64,000 nt of DNA from Sphagnum magellanicum (Eukaryota; Streptophyta; Sphagnopsida; Sphagnales; Sphagnaceae). A model generated the notes under the pieces. It did no database searches, was not told the DNA's origin, and worked only from the letters and a program-made list of their open reading frames with translations. Location: assembly GCA_021904315.1 (NCBI GenBank), contig CM038911.1, positions 21,549,390-21,613,389 of the forward strand. The letters are read 5' to 3'. Position numbers and translations under genes: made by a program. Of the stretch, positions 35,795 through 47,345 are shown piece after piece (the first letter of the stretch is position 1; each line of letters begins with the position of its first letter).

Positions 35795-37633
35795 CAAACA
35801 CTAAACAAGAGCAACAAATTCAATGTGGTGTTGGTCTCAATGCAATTGCAAAACGATGCCCAATAAGAAAAATATTTTCAATTTTTTTAATATTGTATTT
35901 GAATTATGATTAACATTTGAGTTATCTTTCTTACACAATATTTTCAATAAGAAAAAGTGATTTATTGTTTAGAATCTCCCCTTTCAATCAAAAGGTTCAA
36001 GGTTTGATCTTTTTCTCCAAAAATTTTGGTCCTACCATGAAACCTTTGGGCAACTTCTTCAAGCCAGGGAGTGACTTGGAACAAGTTTCCTGGGGGTGAA
36101 AGGGATTTTCTCCATAGAGGAGACAAAATTGTAATCTCAACCATGTTTCCCGAAGGAGAAAGGGATTAAGTTATCCTGACGAACAACTTCCTTAGGGAGA
36201 AAGGGACTAAGTTCTTCTCGAGAACAACTTAAACTAACTTTCCTTAAGAACAAGTTCCCCAATGTTTGACAAGAAATTTCAAGGGATAAATGTCATTAAA
36301 ATCAAACCTTTTTTATACCATTTTCAAAATTTTAAATATTGAAAATGGTCTTGCATTTTCAATTTGACACTACAAACTAAAAGTTATGACCAAAAAAAAA
36401 CTTGAATGTTCAATTTTCAAATGCTTTAATTTTACTCCCTAAGGAAAAGGCCAATGAAAAAGTTTCTTTCTTAAGGAAAAGAGGATTTAGTTGCTTGCAA
36501 GAGAAAGGACATTGAAAAATTTTGTCCCTTATTTTTTTCTTGCCATAACTTTTTATTCATAACTTCAAATCAATAAGGCAAGATTGTTTTAGATATCTAT
36601 GTTTCAAAAGCTTTCCAATGGTAGAGAGAATGTTGGATTTGGACAACGTTTGCCTTCAAAATTTTCTAGTCAAACATTTGGGAAAAATTTAATCCCCAAG
36701 GAGAGGGTGACTCCCCTCCTCCTTGGGGAAGAAATCAACTTAGTCCTTTTTTAACTTTTAATTTTTTTATCATAAATTTTTGTTCATAACCTCAATTTGA
36801 AAAAGTAAAATCATTTTAAATTTCTATGTTTTGAAAATTTTCCCCTAGTGTAAAAAACATTTCATTTAAAAAATCTTTGCCCTCTTAATTTTCTAGTCAA
36901 ATATTCATAAAATTGTTCCCAAGGGAGAAATTGTTCCCCATGGGGAATTAGTCCTTTTCTCCTCGAGGGAGAAGTCATTTTAATCCTTTTTTTAAACTTT
37001 CAACTTTCCTTTTTGTTATAACTTTTAGTTCATAAAATGCAAGATCATTTTAAATATGTATATTTCAAAAGCTTTCCAATGGTATAAAAAAACATTTGAT
37101 TTGAACAACATTAATCCCCCCTTTTTTGGTCAAACATTTGAAAACTTATTCCTAGGGGGAAGTTTTCCCCTATTGAAGGTTGGTCCTCAGGGGAACTTAA
37201 CCCCTTCCTCCCTAAAGGAAGTTGTTTTTTAGGGTAACTTAATCCCTTACTCCCCATAAAATTGTTCGCCTTCTCCTTGGGGGAGCATGGCCAAGGCTAC
37301 CATTTTGTTGAAAAATCCTTTTCTCTTTAGAGGATTTAGCTTGAAAGATAGTTGTCAAGATATTTCTTTTTTCATCCATTATGTTCATGGAAGGACCAAT
37401 TTTTTTGGAAAAAAGGATAGAACCCTGAACCTTTTGGTTGAGGAGAGATTATAACTAATAGATAACATGTTTTCATTGAAAATATTGTGTAAGAAAAATA
37501 ATTAATATGTTGATCGTAGTTTAGGTATAGTAAAGAAAATTCAATTTTTTTTCTTATTAAACATTGTCTTGCAACAATGTCAAGACTAATGTTGCATTGA
37601 ATTCATTACTTTTGTTTAATGTATTCCAAATGG
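35795..37633. mobile_element. Foldback element with ~440-bp inverted arms
   Basis: Inverted repeat arms of roughly 437 bases (35795-36231) and 453 bases (37181-37633) flank a core of about 950 bases. Paired landmarks, outside to inside, include CTAAACAA, AATAAGAAAAA, CTTACACAATATTTTCAAT, CAAAAGGTTCA, CCAAAAATTTTGGTCCTACC and GGGATTAAGTTA with the ACAACTTCCTT block. The inner arm portions and the core are full of CCCTNAGGG-type palindromes, and the core carries tandem 230-bp units. Arms this long with a repetitive core suit a foldback or Mutator-like non-autonomous element. No transposase and no clear target duplication were seen. The arms differ at many positions, so it is old. Confidence 0.8.
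36500..37140. repeat. Tandem ~230-bp units inside the foldback element
   Basis: Three diverged copies, with equivalent positions at about 36601, 36828 and 37061. Each runs through TTATAACTTTTTATTCATAA-like sequence, a GCAAGATCATTTTAAATAT-like block, TTTCAAAAGCTTTCCAATGG, a TTTGATTTGAACAAC-like block, GGTCAAACATTTGGGAAA and a CCCC(N)GGGG palindrome. The same ordered landmarks reappear outside the element at 50.8-51.1 kb. Confidence 0.7.
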
Positions 37634-40451
37634 CAAAAGGTTGAACCTTTGGAATTGTCAATTACAATCAAGTTTTTTGTAATGCATTAAAATCAAATAT
37701 TGAATTAGAACATTCAATCCCCACTGAAAAACCCAGTGCCTAATAGTTCATATAGGTCCTTGTGAAAATCATATAAATAACATATAAAGTGAAAACTCAC
37801 AACCCATCCAACATTAAAAGAATTATTTTGTAAACTAAAAACTTCCTTTACTGGATCTAGAACTTTTCATCTAAATGCACTTCTATGAAACATGCCCATC
37901 CATCATATGCATACATAATATTCTAGATGTCACTCACACATTGGGTGCAATTCTAGCAAAAATAAAAATTCCAAATCTTACAGCAATGTGTAATCTTTTT
38001 TTTACAACACAAAGTCAACAAAGATTCATTACTTACGAGTGTGAACCCCGTGCCTAATGCACAGGTGTGTGCCACCTGGGATGCCACCTAGGTGCTTCAG
38101 TTACCCACTTACCTTGGGGTTAGACCCCTCTGTGGAGTCCAGCAAAATCTGGCATGGGGCCTTCTGCTTCACAGAATGGACCATTTTGAAGGAGTGAAAT
38201 GCCTTGTGGCCATGGAAACTGAATTAAATTGCTATTAGGTGCTCACCCAAGGCTTTGCTGGGAGCTAGAAGGATTTTTTTTTTCATTTTTCTCTCGTTCC
38301 CAATGTGTTCCCTTTAAGTTCTCAATGGGTTCCCAATATGTTGCCCAAGTTCCCAATATATTCCCCAACATATTCTCCATAGCATCTCGCTTTAATCCCA
38401 TATGCTTTGGCAAATTGTTGTCCTCCTTTCACCCATATGGGTGGGCCAAAGGGGAGGAAATCAATACTTCAAAATATAACCTTCTATCTTGGGGAGCCTC
38501 CATAATTTCATTTTTTTTGTGTGATGGGCCAATCAAATTGGTTCATTGTGAAAAAAAAAAAAAACAACAAAATTGGGAGGCACCTCATCTAATTAATAAA
38601 AGAGGTGAATAGCTAGGGTGTTCTTAGGAATGTCATAGTGTGATTCACATTAATTACATCAAGGGTGCCTTCATAACTTTTTTATTTATTTTAATGGAGC
38701 CATATTGATTGCCCCACCTGCAATTGTTTTGGAACTTTGGGGCATGCCCCCAATAGAAGCACCTCTTTGGACCCCCAGTTGCAAAATAGAAACAAATGTG
38801 CATCCTTGGATTGTAGTTTATTTATAGGGGAGTTTGAACTTTGGGCAAAGCATATGGGTTAAACACCCAGGTGCTATTGGCTAACTTGCAACATTTCTGC
38901 AACAACAACAACATCATCTTAAATTATTATTATTTCATTCCTGGTTTATTTCCTTCCCATTCTTGGTGGGCAGAAAGCTGCAGTGTCAAACTCAGCAGAG
39001 GGATGGTGTGCAGCCGGCAACCTCGGAGCTTCCAGGGTGTCGATCCGCATGGACGACCGGACGGATGGACAGAGGACGGATGACGGGACGGATGACGGGA
39101 CGCACGGATTCAGGGGAGGCTTCATTTCTCATCCCGACGTCCTTTAATATATGTAATGCTCCAACCATATATAAACCACCTCTTGACAGAAACATGACCT
39201 ATTTGTAGGAAAACCTTTCAATCACCACTTTTTCATTGTAGTTGAGATTCAACATGTAGAATTTTTATTTATAGATACATTCTTAATGATGGCCAAAATA
39301 TTTATAATTAGACAAAAGTTTTAATTCATGGTTGTAATTGGAAAAAGAATGGTGACATGAAATACATGTACCCCATCAACTTCATATAGAAATAATAGAC
39401 TAAATTAACAATTTTTTTATTGAAAAATTAAAACATTTGGAAAGAAGCAATTTATTTTTATTAATTAGCCAATTAAAAATTCCAACCATAACACAAATTG
39501 GTGTTTGGCACTTGGATAACGTTTTTAAATTGGAAATCATGGATCACACATGTTATCTTTACACCTGGCATTTATCCTTTAAAAGTGTCCCTTCCCAATG
39601 CCTAAACATCCATCCAATGCATTTTTTTGAAATCAATCACACTTTTTCATAATTTACAAATAAGTTCAAATTTGTTGAGTTGGAAGGCAGGTTTCAGTTC
39701 AACTTGTTAGAAAACTCAAGCCCTACCCACACCTTGCATTTGTCTGTATGACATCTAACATTGTTTTTTGTCTTGAGATTTAGATTTTCCTTCAAGGGGC
39801 TTTGTGTTTTGTATTTGAATGTGATTTGTTCATGGTGATTGAAAACCCAAGAAGACTAATTTGCATAATTGATGTCAAAGCATAAATTGAATGGAGATGG
39901 AATGTAGGCTTAATGGAAGTTGTTTCTTGTTTGAAATCATTGTTATGAGTTTAGTCTCTTCTGATCAAATTAAATCAAATTATTGCTTTTATTTATGCAT
40001 AAGGAATGGTATGTTCAAGTGTTGTCCGATTCTAATTTTTGGTCAATTTTGGTTTCAATTCTCAAGTTGCTTTTTTTTTTTGTGGTTGTACAATGTTAGT
40101 AAGTAATTATTAACAAAATCAATTTTGAATTTTACTTCAATTAAGTATAATTAGATCCAATTTAGAATTAGACTTTTTTTAATTAAATTTAAAAAAATTA
40201 AAAACTAGGCGTTTTGAAATGTGAAAAATTGGGAACCTGATAGAAGGTTCTAAAAATGAATTAATCCTTGAACCATAATTGAATGTTCTTTGAATAAAAA
40301 TGGGATTAGGATGAAAGATTTTCCTAAAGTAATAATTGGACGACACTAATACCTTCATTTTTTGAACCAAAATCTAATTAAACAACTTTTTAGAAAGATG
40401 GAATCCACGGTTGTATATGTATCTTTCCATTGAAAGCCTTTTAATACCTAA
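37634..40451. other. Mixed unassigned sequence
   Basis: No coding domain recognised on either strand. The part at 38.0-38.9 kb is somewhat GC-richer, with repeated CCAGGTGC and TTCCCAATATATTCCC-like strings. A compact GC-rich repeat lies at 39.0-39.1 kb and is listed separately. Confidence 0.35.
39007..39120. repeat. GC-rich patch with 12-bp GGACGGATGACG repeats
   Basis: About 110 bases of strongly GC-rich sequence in AT-rich surroundings. It contains the 12-base unit GGACGGATGACG at 39074 and 39086 with partial copies on both sides (near 39058 and 39098). CG dinucleotides are dense. No gene frame is apparent. Confidence 0.7.
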
Positions 40452-40938
40452 TGTCATACCTAGCTCACCTCAATGTTCTTTTGGACCCACAACTCCACGT
40501 CACATTCCTAAACTACCTACACATGGCCAAATCATGCCTAGTTTAGTTTCCTCACCACAAGTTGACTCACGAACCAACTCTCGCACTTAAATTAATTCCT
40601 ACCTTAGCATGTGGGACTTGGTCCACCATGAACTTCCCCCAATGGTCTGAACTTTTTTCACCCAAGACTCCCAACTCTCGTTCAGCAATCCGTACATGTA
40701 TTAACTTGGACACATAATTGGGCAAGTGCTTTTGCTTGCCCCATGACCTTCTTGCCATGTGACCCTTTAGCCCCATTTGCACTACACACATATGTGTTTT
40801 TCATGGGCATGCTACTAGAAGTCGAACCCAAACTAACACTTAATTGTAAACCCATTTGGCAAAGGGGGGTTGCCCATTGATGGTCCCAACATAGGCCCCA
40901 ATTGGACAAGTCTGCATTGAACTTCACCTAGAAAGGCA
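40452..40938 (-). repeat. 3' LTR of the gypsy element
   Basis: 487 bases homologous to 48235-48690. On the element's strand it starts TGCCTTTCTAGGTGA just after the polypurine tract and ends GTATGACA, giving the usual TG...CA termini. Many substitutions and small indels separate the two LTRs. Confidence 0.85.
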
Positions 40939-40940
40939 TG

Positions 40941-40957
40941 TCACTCTCCCCCACTTT
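40941..40957 (-). promoter_or_regulatory. Polypurine tract of the gypsy element
   Basis: Reverse strand reads AAAGTGGGGGAGAGTGA directly upstream of the 3' LTR, the expected position and composition for the plus-strand primer. Confidence 0.75.
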
Positions 40958-41989
40958 ACAAATGTCAATGTCCCATTGACATCAAGTTTTTAAAGCACAT
41001 CCCTTAGAGCCTATCAATTCCTTATCTCTTATAGTCACAAGTTGGGGTTAACTATTCCCTAGATCATGAAAGCCCATTCATGTCGTGTCTTTGTGTTCTT
41101 AACACAAAAAGAATTTTGAGGTGGGGTGTCCATTCAATATGTTTTTCTTGAACTTGTGTCCAAACACATTTTCTATTACTTACTTCTTTAAAGCTAATTC
41201 CCCCTAGTGGCTACTCTTATGTTGGATTCCATTTCAAGTCCAATAAAGTAACTTTGGCCATCACATTGTGCAAAATTACAAATGTACCAACAAATAATGT
41301 TAAGCTAGGCTTTATGATTTGAATTTCCTTCACCCTTGTGAAACATGAATCTTGAGTTCATGATGGGAAATTTCACTTTTCTAATCAAAAGTGTGCAATT
41401 CTATTCACACACACCACTACCCTAGTTTTGTTTGACCAAACCCTTGATAATTTTTCCAAACTTCAAGTCAAACCATTAGGTCCATTTGTATTGGTTTTGT
41501 CATTTCATTTTCCCCAACCACTTCATCCTTCCCATAGACTTATAGCTTCTTCACAATTTGACCTAGTTCATGAGAACCCTCCACTTTGGTTAATTGCAAT
41601 ACTTATTTTTGTCTTGCATTCGTGGTATTATTATTAGACATGAGGTGCACGTACCACCCCCCCCACTTTAAAGGGGTTGTTGCCTTCATCGACAATTAGG
41701 TTAATTAGGCCATGGGTCTTTTTCCAAAGGTTTTTTCTTTTTGTACATCCTTTTCACCCCAAGTTCATGCCCTTGTTTTTTTTTTCAAACTTGGTCACCA
41801 TTTTTGGCATGTGGTCCAAATGGGAAGGTTTCACCCATATTACATTTTTGGGGTGGAACCCTTTAAAATTTCTTGCCTTTTAGGCTTGTTTGCCTAGCTT
41901 GGATTATACCTTTTAAACTTGTGAATCTATACTCCATGGCATCCACTTCTGCATGCATCTTTTGCATCCAATTTGGTCTTTTCTCTTCT
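40958..41989 (-). other. Gypsy 3' internal region, poorly readable
   Basis: Lies between integrase and the polypurine tract. Forward-strand frames at 41428-41637 and 41677-41883 are antisense and have no recognisable domain. A C-terminal extension of integrase or untranslated sequence is expected here; I cannot identify a chromodomain with confidence. Confidence 0.4.
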
Positions 41990-43500
41990 CAAATGAATGG
42001 CTTCAACTTAAAGACATGAAAGTTTAGGTGTGTGAAAAAACTTGTCAACAACTTCAAAAAATATACATCTAGGTGGCACTTATGATTAATTTCATAAAGT
42101 CATGTATATTCGGTGGTAAAATGTGGGGCCAATCCTTAAGGCATTTTGAAGTCCTTGATATCGAATCACACATGTTGCCTTATTTCAAATTCAATATGTT
42201 TTTGTGTTTTGTTGGCATGCTTCGCAAATTTCTTTTAAAGTATCCTCTAATAACTTATTGGCCTAGGCATACATTTCTTCTCACCCTTTGACCATTTCCA
42301 TTACTTTTTTGGAATGGTCTTTTTGTCCCATGGGAATGGCTAAATCACTATGAAAAAATCATGTCCATTGCAATTAATCTATCTAATTGTAATCTAGTTT
42401 TATCGAACACTTTTTAATTGCAATCTAGTTCTATCAAACACTTTCTAGTTGCATTGGACAAGTTGCAACATACATAATTTTCTAATAGTGAATCCATAGG
42501 CTTTATGATTTTTTTCCTAATGTTAGTTCAAATTGAGACATCCCTAAATAGCCAAATGTGTTGTGGAGTTATAACAAATTCTGCTAGACCTATATGGTTA
42601 ACCCCAACATAATTTTTAAAATAATGATTCATCACCCCATTGACCCTTTCCATCTGGCCATCTATTGTGGGTGAAATGGTGTGCTAAATGACAACTTTGT
42701 GCCCACCTTCCAAAACAAATGCTTATAAAAGCTCACCATGAGTTTTGCATCATATTCACTCACTATGTATTGTGGCATTCCATGGTGTCAACCCACAAAT
42801 TATGAAACAATTTTGCTAAATCAACAATTGTCTTTGTTAGCACCTTTTTTGCCAACTTAGAAAAACAATCTATCACCACTAAAATGGCCTCCATCTTACT
42901 CCACTTTAGGAGTTGTGTCATGAAATCCATGGAAACACTTTCCCATGGTTCATTCAAAATGGGGAGAGATTTATAAAGTCCAAACTTCGTTCTATAAATG
43001 GACTTTACTATTTGGCATTTGATGCCCAAGTGTTTTTTATATTCCTTCATCTCTGGCAATAGAACCATTCCCTATGGCCATTGTCATGGTTTTCTCCCCA
43101 TGGTGCCTTACTACATACATGTCATGCTCCTCTTGCATGATTTTTGTGTGCAAATTTCCTATTGGCGCATAAATGCAAGATTTTTCCCATTTTAACAACT
43201 CTCTCAAGGTGCTGCCTTTCACCTTCCTTTTATTTTGGAACTTTATGAAGTAATGATGTGCACATGCATTTTGCAAATATGTTTCTTTTATATTTTGCTT
43301 GAGGTTACTTTCACCAATGAAGATCCCACATAAGGTTTGCATCTTAATTGAAAGTTTATCATTTTATCCTTTTTATGACTTAAGACATCTAAGACCTCAT
43401 TTTCACAACCCAATTTATGGACTAATTCCAAGATCCAAAAGTGCGAAGGTGTCATGCCACCACAATTATTTAGCCATGGCCCTTGGTTGTGCTTCAAAAT
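41990..43500 (-). pseudogene. Gypsy integrase remnant
   Basis: Reverse frames give the tether before integrase (GCENEVLDVLSHKKD near 43.4 kb), the zinc-binding region (LHTKIMQEEHDMYVVRHHGE, with CQIVKS later), and the core PWESVSMDFMTQL containing the first catalytic Asp, then LVVIDCFSKLAK and TKTIVDLAKLF. Shifted frames continue with HGMPQYIVSEYDAKLM, GTKLSFSTPFHPQ and RVNGVMNHYFKNYVG to about 42.53 kb. A weakly readable C-terminal part runs to about 42.0 kb. Stops and frame changes throughout. Confidence 0.85.
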
Positions 43501-43639
43501 ACCTTAGGGATACATTATCCATACAAACTTACATCTTATATGGCCCCAAATAATTTTGTTAAACTATAAAATAACTTATAAACAATTCATTTTCATGACT
43601 TGACCATCACAACTACTACGCCCTTAAGAATTTGATTTC

Positions 43640-45190
43640 AAATGTGATCTAAATGCCCCTCCTACATTAGGACACCTCCAATTGCAAAATCATTTGCATT
43701 CGTGTGGACTTCAAATGATTTCATGAAACCTAAAAATTTCAACATGAGTGTAGACAAAAGCTTGGACTTTAAATCTTCAAATGTTCATTATTGTTCTTCA
43801 CCCCATTCGAAAGACAACTCCTTTTCAAGGTGGTATGTCCAGGGTTTAACCAATTGAAAAAATCTTTTAATGAATTTCCTTCAAAAGTTTGCCAAGCTTA
43901 AAAAGGACCTCATGCCTTTGGCAATGATTGGCTTATGCTAACACTTAATGGTTTCTATTTTCCTTGAATCAAGCCTCATCCCTTCTCAAGTCAAAACCTA
44001 ACTAAGAAAATTCATCTTTTTTTGGGCATCATCACTTTTTGTTCTATTTGTGAAGAATCAATTTTCCTTTAATTTTTAAGTGTTTCCATATGTTCTTCAA
44101 CATACATAAAATACACAAAAATTTCATCAATATATATGATGATGAATTTGTCGAACTTATCATGGAAGATGGAGTCATGAAGGTTGTAAATGCCAAAAGG
44201 ACATTGCACAACCCAAATGGCATGACTAGAATTCAGATGAAGGTAAGTCTGCAATATAATGAGCCATTGCAAGCGTAACCACTCTTGAATAACACATTTG
44301 TCAATTTTTAACTTCACTTAGGATTAAATGTTTTTCATGTAATTTACATAGTGTGATGTAATATACATTCAAGAATGACATATAAAAATATGAGTTAATT
44401 ATATCAACATTTGAAGGTGAAAAAAGACTAATTCAACACATGTAACTAGTCATAAGGTCCTAAGTAAGTCACATAAGAATGATCAAAATTAATTTCAATT
44501 TTTTTGGAAAATTTTCATATTCATGTAGATTGAATAATTATTAGACTTTACATGGTTTCGGATCATCATTGGAATTGATATATAAATAAATTGTAAAATT
44601 CAAAATTTGCAATTTTCTTTCCAATAACTCTTCGATAAATATAAAGATAAGTTATAAAATTCAAAGAAACTAAAATTTATTATAACAATATATTGTAAAA
44701 ATTAAATATATGATTAAACCATAAATTTTGTGCAATAGTTGCATGCCACCTCAATTTCCAATTTCAAGTCTTTGTTTTTTTTAAAGGAAGAAAGGAGTTG
44801 GGCATAGCTCATTTTATTGTGGACGCACCCATGAGCCATAAATAATTTGCATTGCCACCTTTTCCACATCTTCATTTGTTACATGGATTTGGTAATACCT
44901 TGATTTTAGACCCACTTGGCTAAAGTATTAAGCTCTTTTGAACCAATCCAAAAGGTTGTCAATGTGAGTAAAAGGATAATTATTCTTAATTGTGGTTTTG
45001 TTCAAGGCCTAGCAACCTATTCACTTCTCGTCCTTTTTATCCATAAACAAGATTGACTTGTTTTGCCTAACATATTCTAGCACTAGGAGGTCGTTTATTT
45101 ATGCCTTTAATTCCTTTAACTCCTTTTGGTTCAACTTATATGTTGTCTTGGATGGTGGAACCAACCTAGGTACCATTTCAATTTTTGGAT
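43640..45190 (-). pseudogene. Gypsy reverse transcriptase and RNase H, split by a nested element
   Basis: The N-terminal part (45190-44831) shows PPSKTTYKLNQKELKELKA, ALNKTTIKNNYP, IDNLLDWFKRA and SRYYQIHV..EDVEK. The palm continues at 44240-44110 with an FIIIYIDEIFVY box, where the usual Tyr-Ile-Asp-Asp reads Tyr-Ile-Asp-Glu. RNase H follows at 43.87-43.64 kb with RKFIKRFFQLVKP, FEWGEEQ..TFEDLKSK and FEVHTNANDFAIGGVLM. The 590-bp element at 44241-44830 interrupts the palm between the two halves. Frameshifts and stops are abundant. Confidence 0.85.
44241..44830. mobile_element. 590-bp non-autonomous element nested in reverse transcriptase
   Basis: Inverted termini: the low end reads AGGTAAGTCTGCAATATAAT, and the high end, reverse-complemented, reads GGGTGCGTCCACAATAAAAT. 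Both continue with GAGC, and about two thirds of the first 34 positions agree. Flanking ATGA occurs at 44237-44240 and 44831-44834. It separates two halves of the palm domain precisely. AT-rich interior with no coding capacity. Confidence 0.7.
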
Positions 45191-45312
45191 AAGGAGGAAG
45201 GGACTTAAACAATTTGTTTGTCAAAACATCCAAAATTTTATTAAGTAATCAAAAATACATTTAGGAAATTGGTCTACCACTTTTGGTAGGTTTTCCCTAG
45301 ACTCACTAAGAG

Positions 45313-45720
45313 TTAAAACAAAACCAAAAACCTAGTTTGTTCTAACTTTGAAAGAACCATTAAATCTATTTTGATGTTCGCTAATGTAATTTGATCATTT
45401 GTGTAAAATTCTACCAGATTAGAATCTACCTTAGTGTAGATTCTAACTTTATTCTTACCACAAAGGATGTGTACTTCATAGGCATCCAAGAATGTGTTTC
45501 CTAAAAATGCATCAAAATTATTTAAATCGCACAAGGTGAAGCTTTCCCCCACTAATAATTGAATTCCTATGTTATTTTAAGTGAGGGCCTAGCTATGCCT
45601 TGTGCCAAATGCACCGTTATGGGTCAACCACCTCTTTAGCCTTGATTCCCAAGCGTTGCATCACTTGTGAAGTTATGAACAAATTGGTTGTTCCTAAATC
45701 CAAGGAACAACAAAACTCCA
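45313..45720 (-). pseudogene. Gypsy aspartic protease remnant
   Basis: Reverse frames give LDLGTTNLFITSQVMQRLGI at about 45.70 kb, where the catalytic Asp-Ser/Thr-Gly reads Asp-Leu-Gly, so the site is lost by one change. Downstream follow FTLCDLNNFDAFLGNTFLDA and a hydrophobic end. The retropepsin would cut the Gag-Pol polyprotein. Confidence 0.8.
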
Positions 45721-45840
45721 TGTTATTAACTTGCAACTAATTTTCAACAAATTAGATGCATCACTTACCTTGATCTCAAGTCCACCTCACAAGATGTTTT
45801 TGCCTTGGGTTAGACTTAAACTTGCCCTTGGTAGTTTGGG

Positions 45841-47345
45841 GCAATCTTTTGCCATGTGCCCCGATCAGTTGTAGTTGAAACATTTGGTCTTCAACATATC
45901 GCCCTTCACTTTAGGCATCTTGGTCAAGGCGGCTTGTTAGACTTTTGCCAAATCCATTTCCATTACCCTTGTTGTTACTTGGCTACACACTTTGTGCATG
46001 ACCCCATTTGTTGGCTCCTTCATTAGTGGCAATGAAGGCAATTCTCTTCCATACATTCCACTAATTTCATTAAACCCTAGCAAATCTTTAAAATGTTTGC
46101 TCACTAGAAGATCAACTTTGAGGCCCATGATTTTAGGCCCTACAAAAAAAACTAATTTTCTTGCGTATTCCTCTTTGAAAAGAACAAGACTTAACTTCAT
46201 GGTAAAATCTTGCACATAATGTGTTAGAGCTTTGAAACCACTGCCTTGGGGCGAAAGCACATCATGCCCCCCAAAAATTGTAGTCACAAAAATAGAAATT
46301 TCGCATTTGGTTTTTTTGGGTACTTGTGGACATCACATCTTGCATTATTTTTGTTCATTTCAATATATTGCATTAACTTTGGACTTAAATTAGTTCATTT
46401 AAAAAGAAACTCCAACAAACATTTAGAAATTTGAACGTATGAAATATATTTATGTTGAAAAAATACACATCACAGAGTATGAAAAATTACAAATATATAT
46501 AAATTACAAAACTAAGGTTACGGGTGGAGTTTTGTAATGAATTTTTTGGTGGTGAGTGATATTGATGTACACCAACTAAATTTAATATCATTTAAAAGTT
46601 ACAATTTTTGGTTGAAAATCCATTCAAAAAAAATATTTTTTTGCACTTCTTGAACAATAAATGCATAATAAATTTTTACTTGGGGAAAAAACCATTACCT
46701 TAAGAAAAAGGAGAAGATTTTATAGGTGGGCATTGTATTATTTTTCATTTTTTTGGTTTGGTAATGTGTTATGAACCATAAACATGAGGCCCTATGGTTA
46801 TTGAAAAGATGTATGTTGAATATTTTATGCACATTGATTTTATCCAATTTTTTTCATCTAACCATTGGATCAAGCTTAACTTTGATTAAAATTAAAATTT
46901 GACTTCCAAAACGTTATCATGTACATTCTAAAGTGTTTTTTCTTATGTTTAGGGTTTCCAAAAAATGCCATCAAGATTTCAATTTACTACACACCTATTA
47001 GACTTGTTATACATCACTTTTTAAGGTGAAAAGTGGTGAAAAATGGCTCACCTGTAATGTGTTTTCACCCCTTGGTTGAGTTTTAGAAATTCCACACCAT
47101 CTTTCAACACTTGATGGTGCAAGGTGAATTTTCCATTCAACCACACCTTACACTCTTCCTAGGTCAAAATCTCCATAAAGTCCAAGGTGGGTTTTTGAAA
47201 TGTCCACCACTTTAAGGCATAGTCCTGCAAAAAGGATTGAATTGTGTGAAATTTTAATTCATTTAAGACTAAACACTAAGTCTGCATGTAAGCCTCCATT
47301 TGAAAAAGCCAATGGTGAACGTGATTTGCCTTCATCTCATTTTGT
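45841..47345 (-). pseudogene. Gypsy gag, split by a nested DNA element
   Basis: Capsid gene remains in two parts. At 47345-47071 reverse frames give HWLFQMEAYMQT and LQDYALKWWT, typical of plant gypsy capsid. At 46248-45841 the rest continues with ALTHYVQDFTMKLSLV and KEEYARKLVFF, then a zinc knuckle (45882-45841) of the form C-X2-C-X4-H-X4-C in which the second Cys is Tyr and one position is a stop. The 822-bp nested element at 46249-47070 separates the parts exactly where the capsid reading breaks off. Confidence 0.85.
46249..47070. mobile_element. 822-bp non-autonomous element nested in gag
   Basis: Inverted termini: the low end reads GGGCGAAAGCACATCATGCC, and the high end, reverse-complemented, reads GGGTGAAAACACATTACAGG. 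Most mismatches between them are transitions. It is flanked by CTTG (46245-46248 and 47071-47074); the match can be stretched to CCTTGG, so the true length of the duplication is ambiguous. Excision at these points rejoins the capsid reading. Shares its terminus with the free copy at 5906-6697. Confidence 0.8.

Noticed and set aside
40425..40451. Primer-binding-site-like sequence just outside the 3' LTR
   Set aside because: Reverse strand TTAGGTATTAAAAGGC weakly resembles the true site at 48.23 kb, but similarity fades at once; a tandem element is not supported.
44260..44840. ATGGCTCAT as a 9-bp Mutator-type duplication around the reverse-transcriptase insertion
   Set aside because: The copy near 44.26 kb falls within the inverted terminal repeat (complement of GAGCCAT), and the coding sequence resumes nearer 44240; ATGA fits the reading better.
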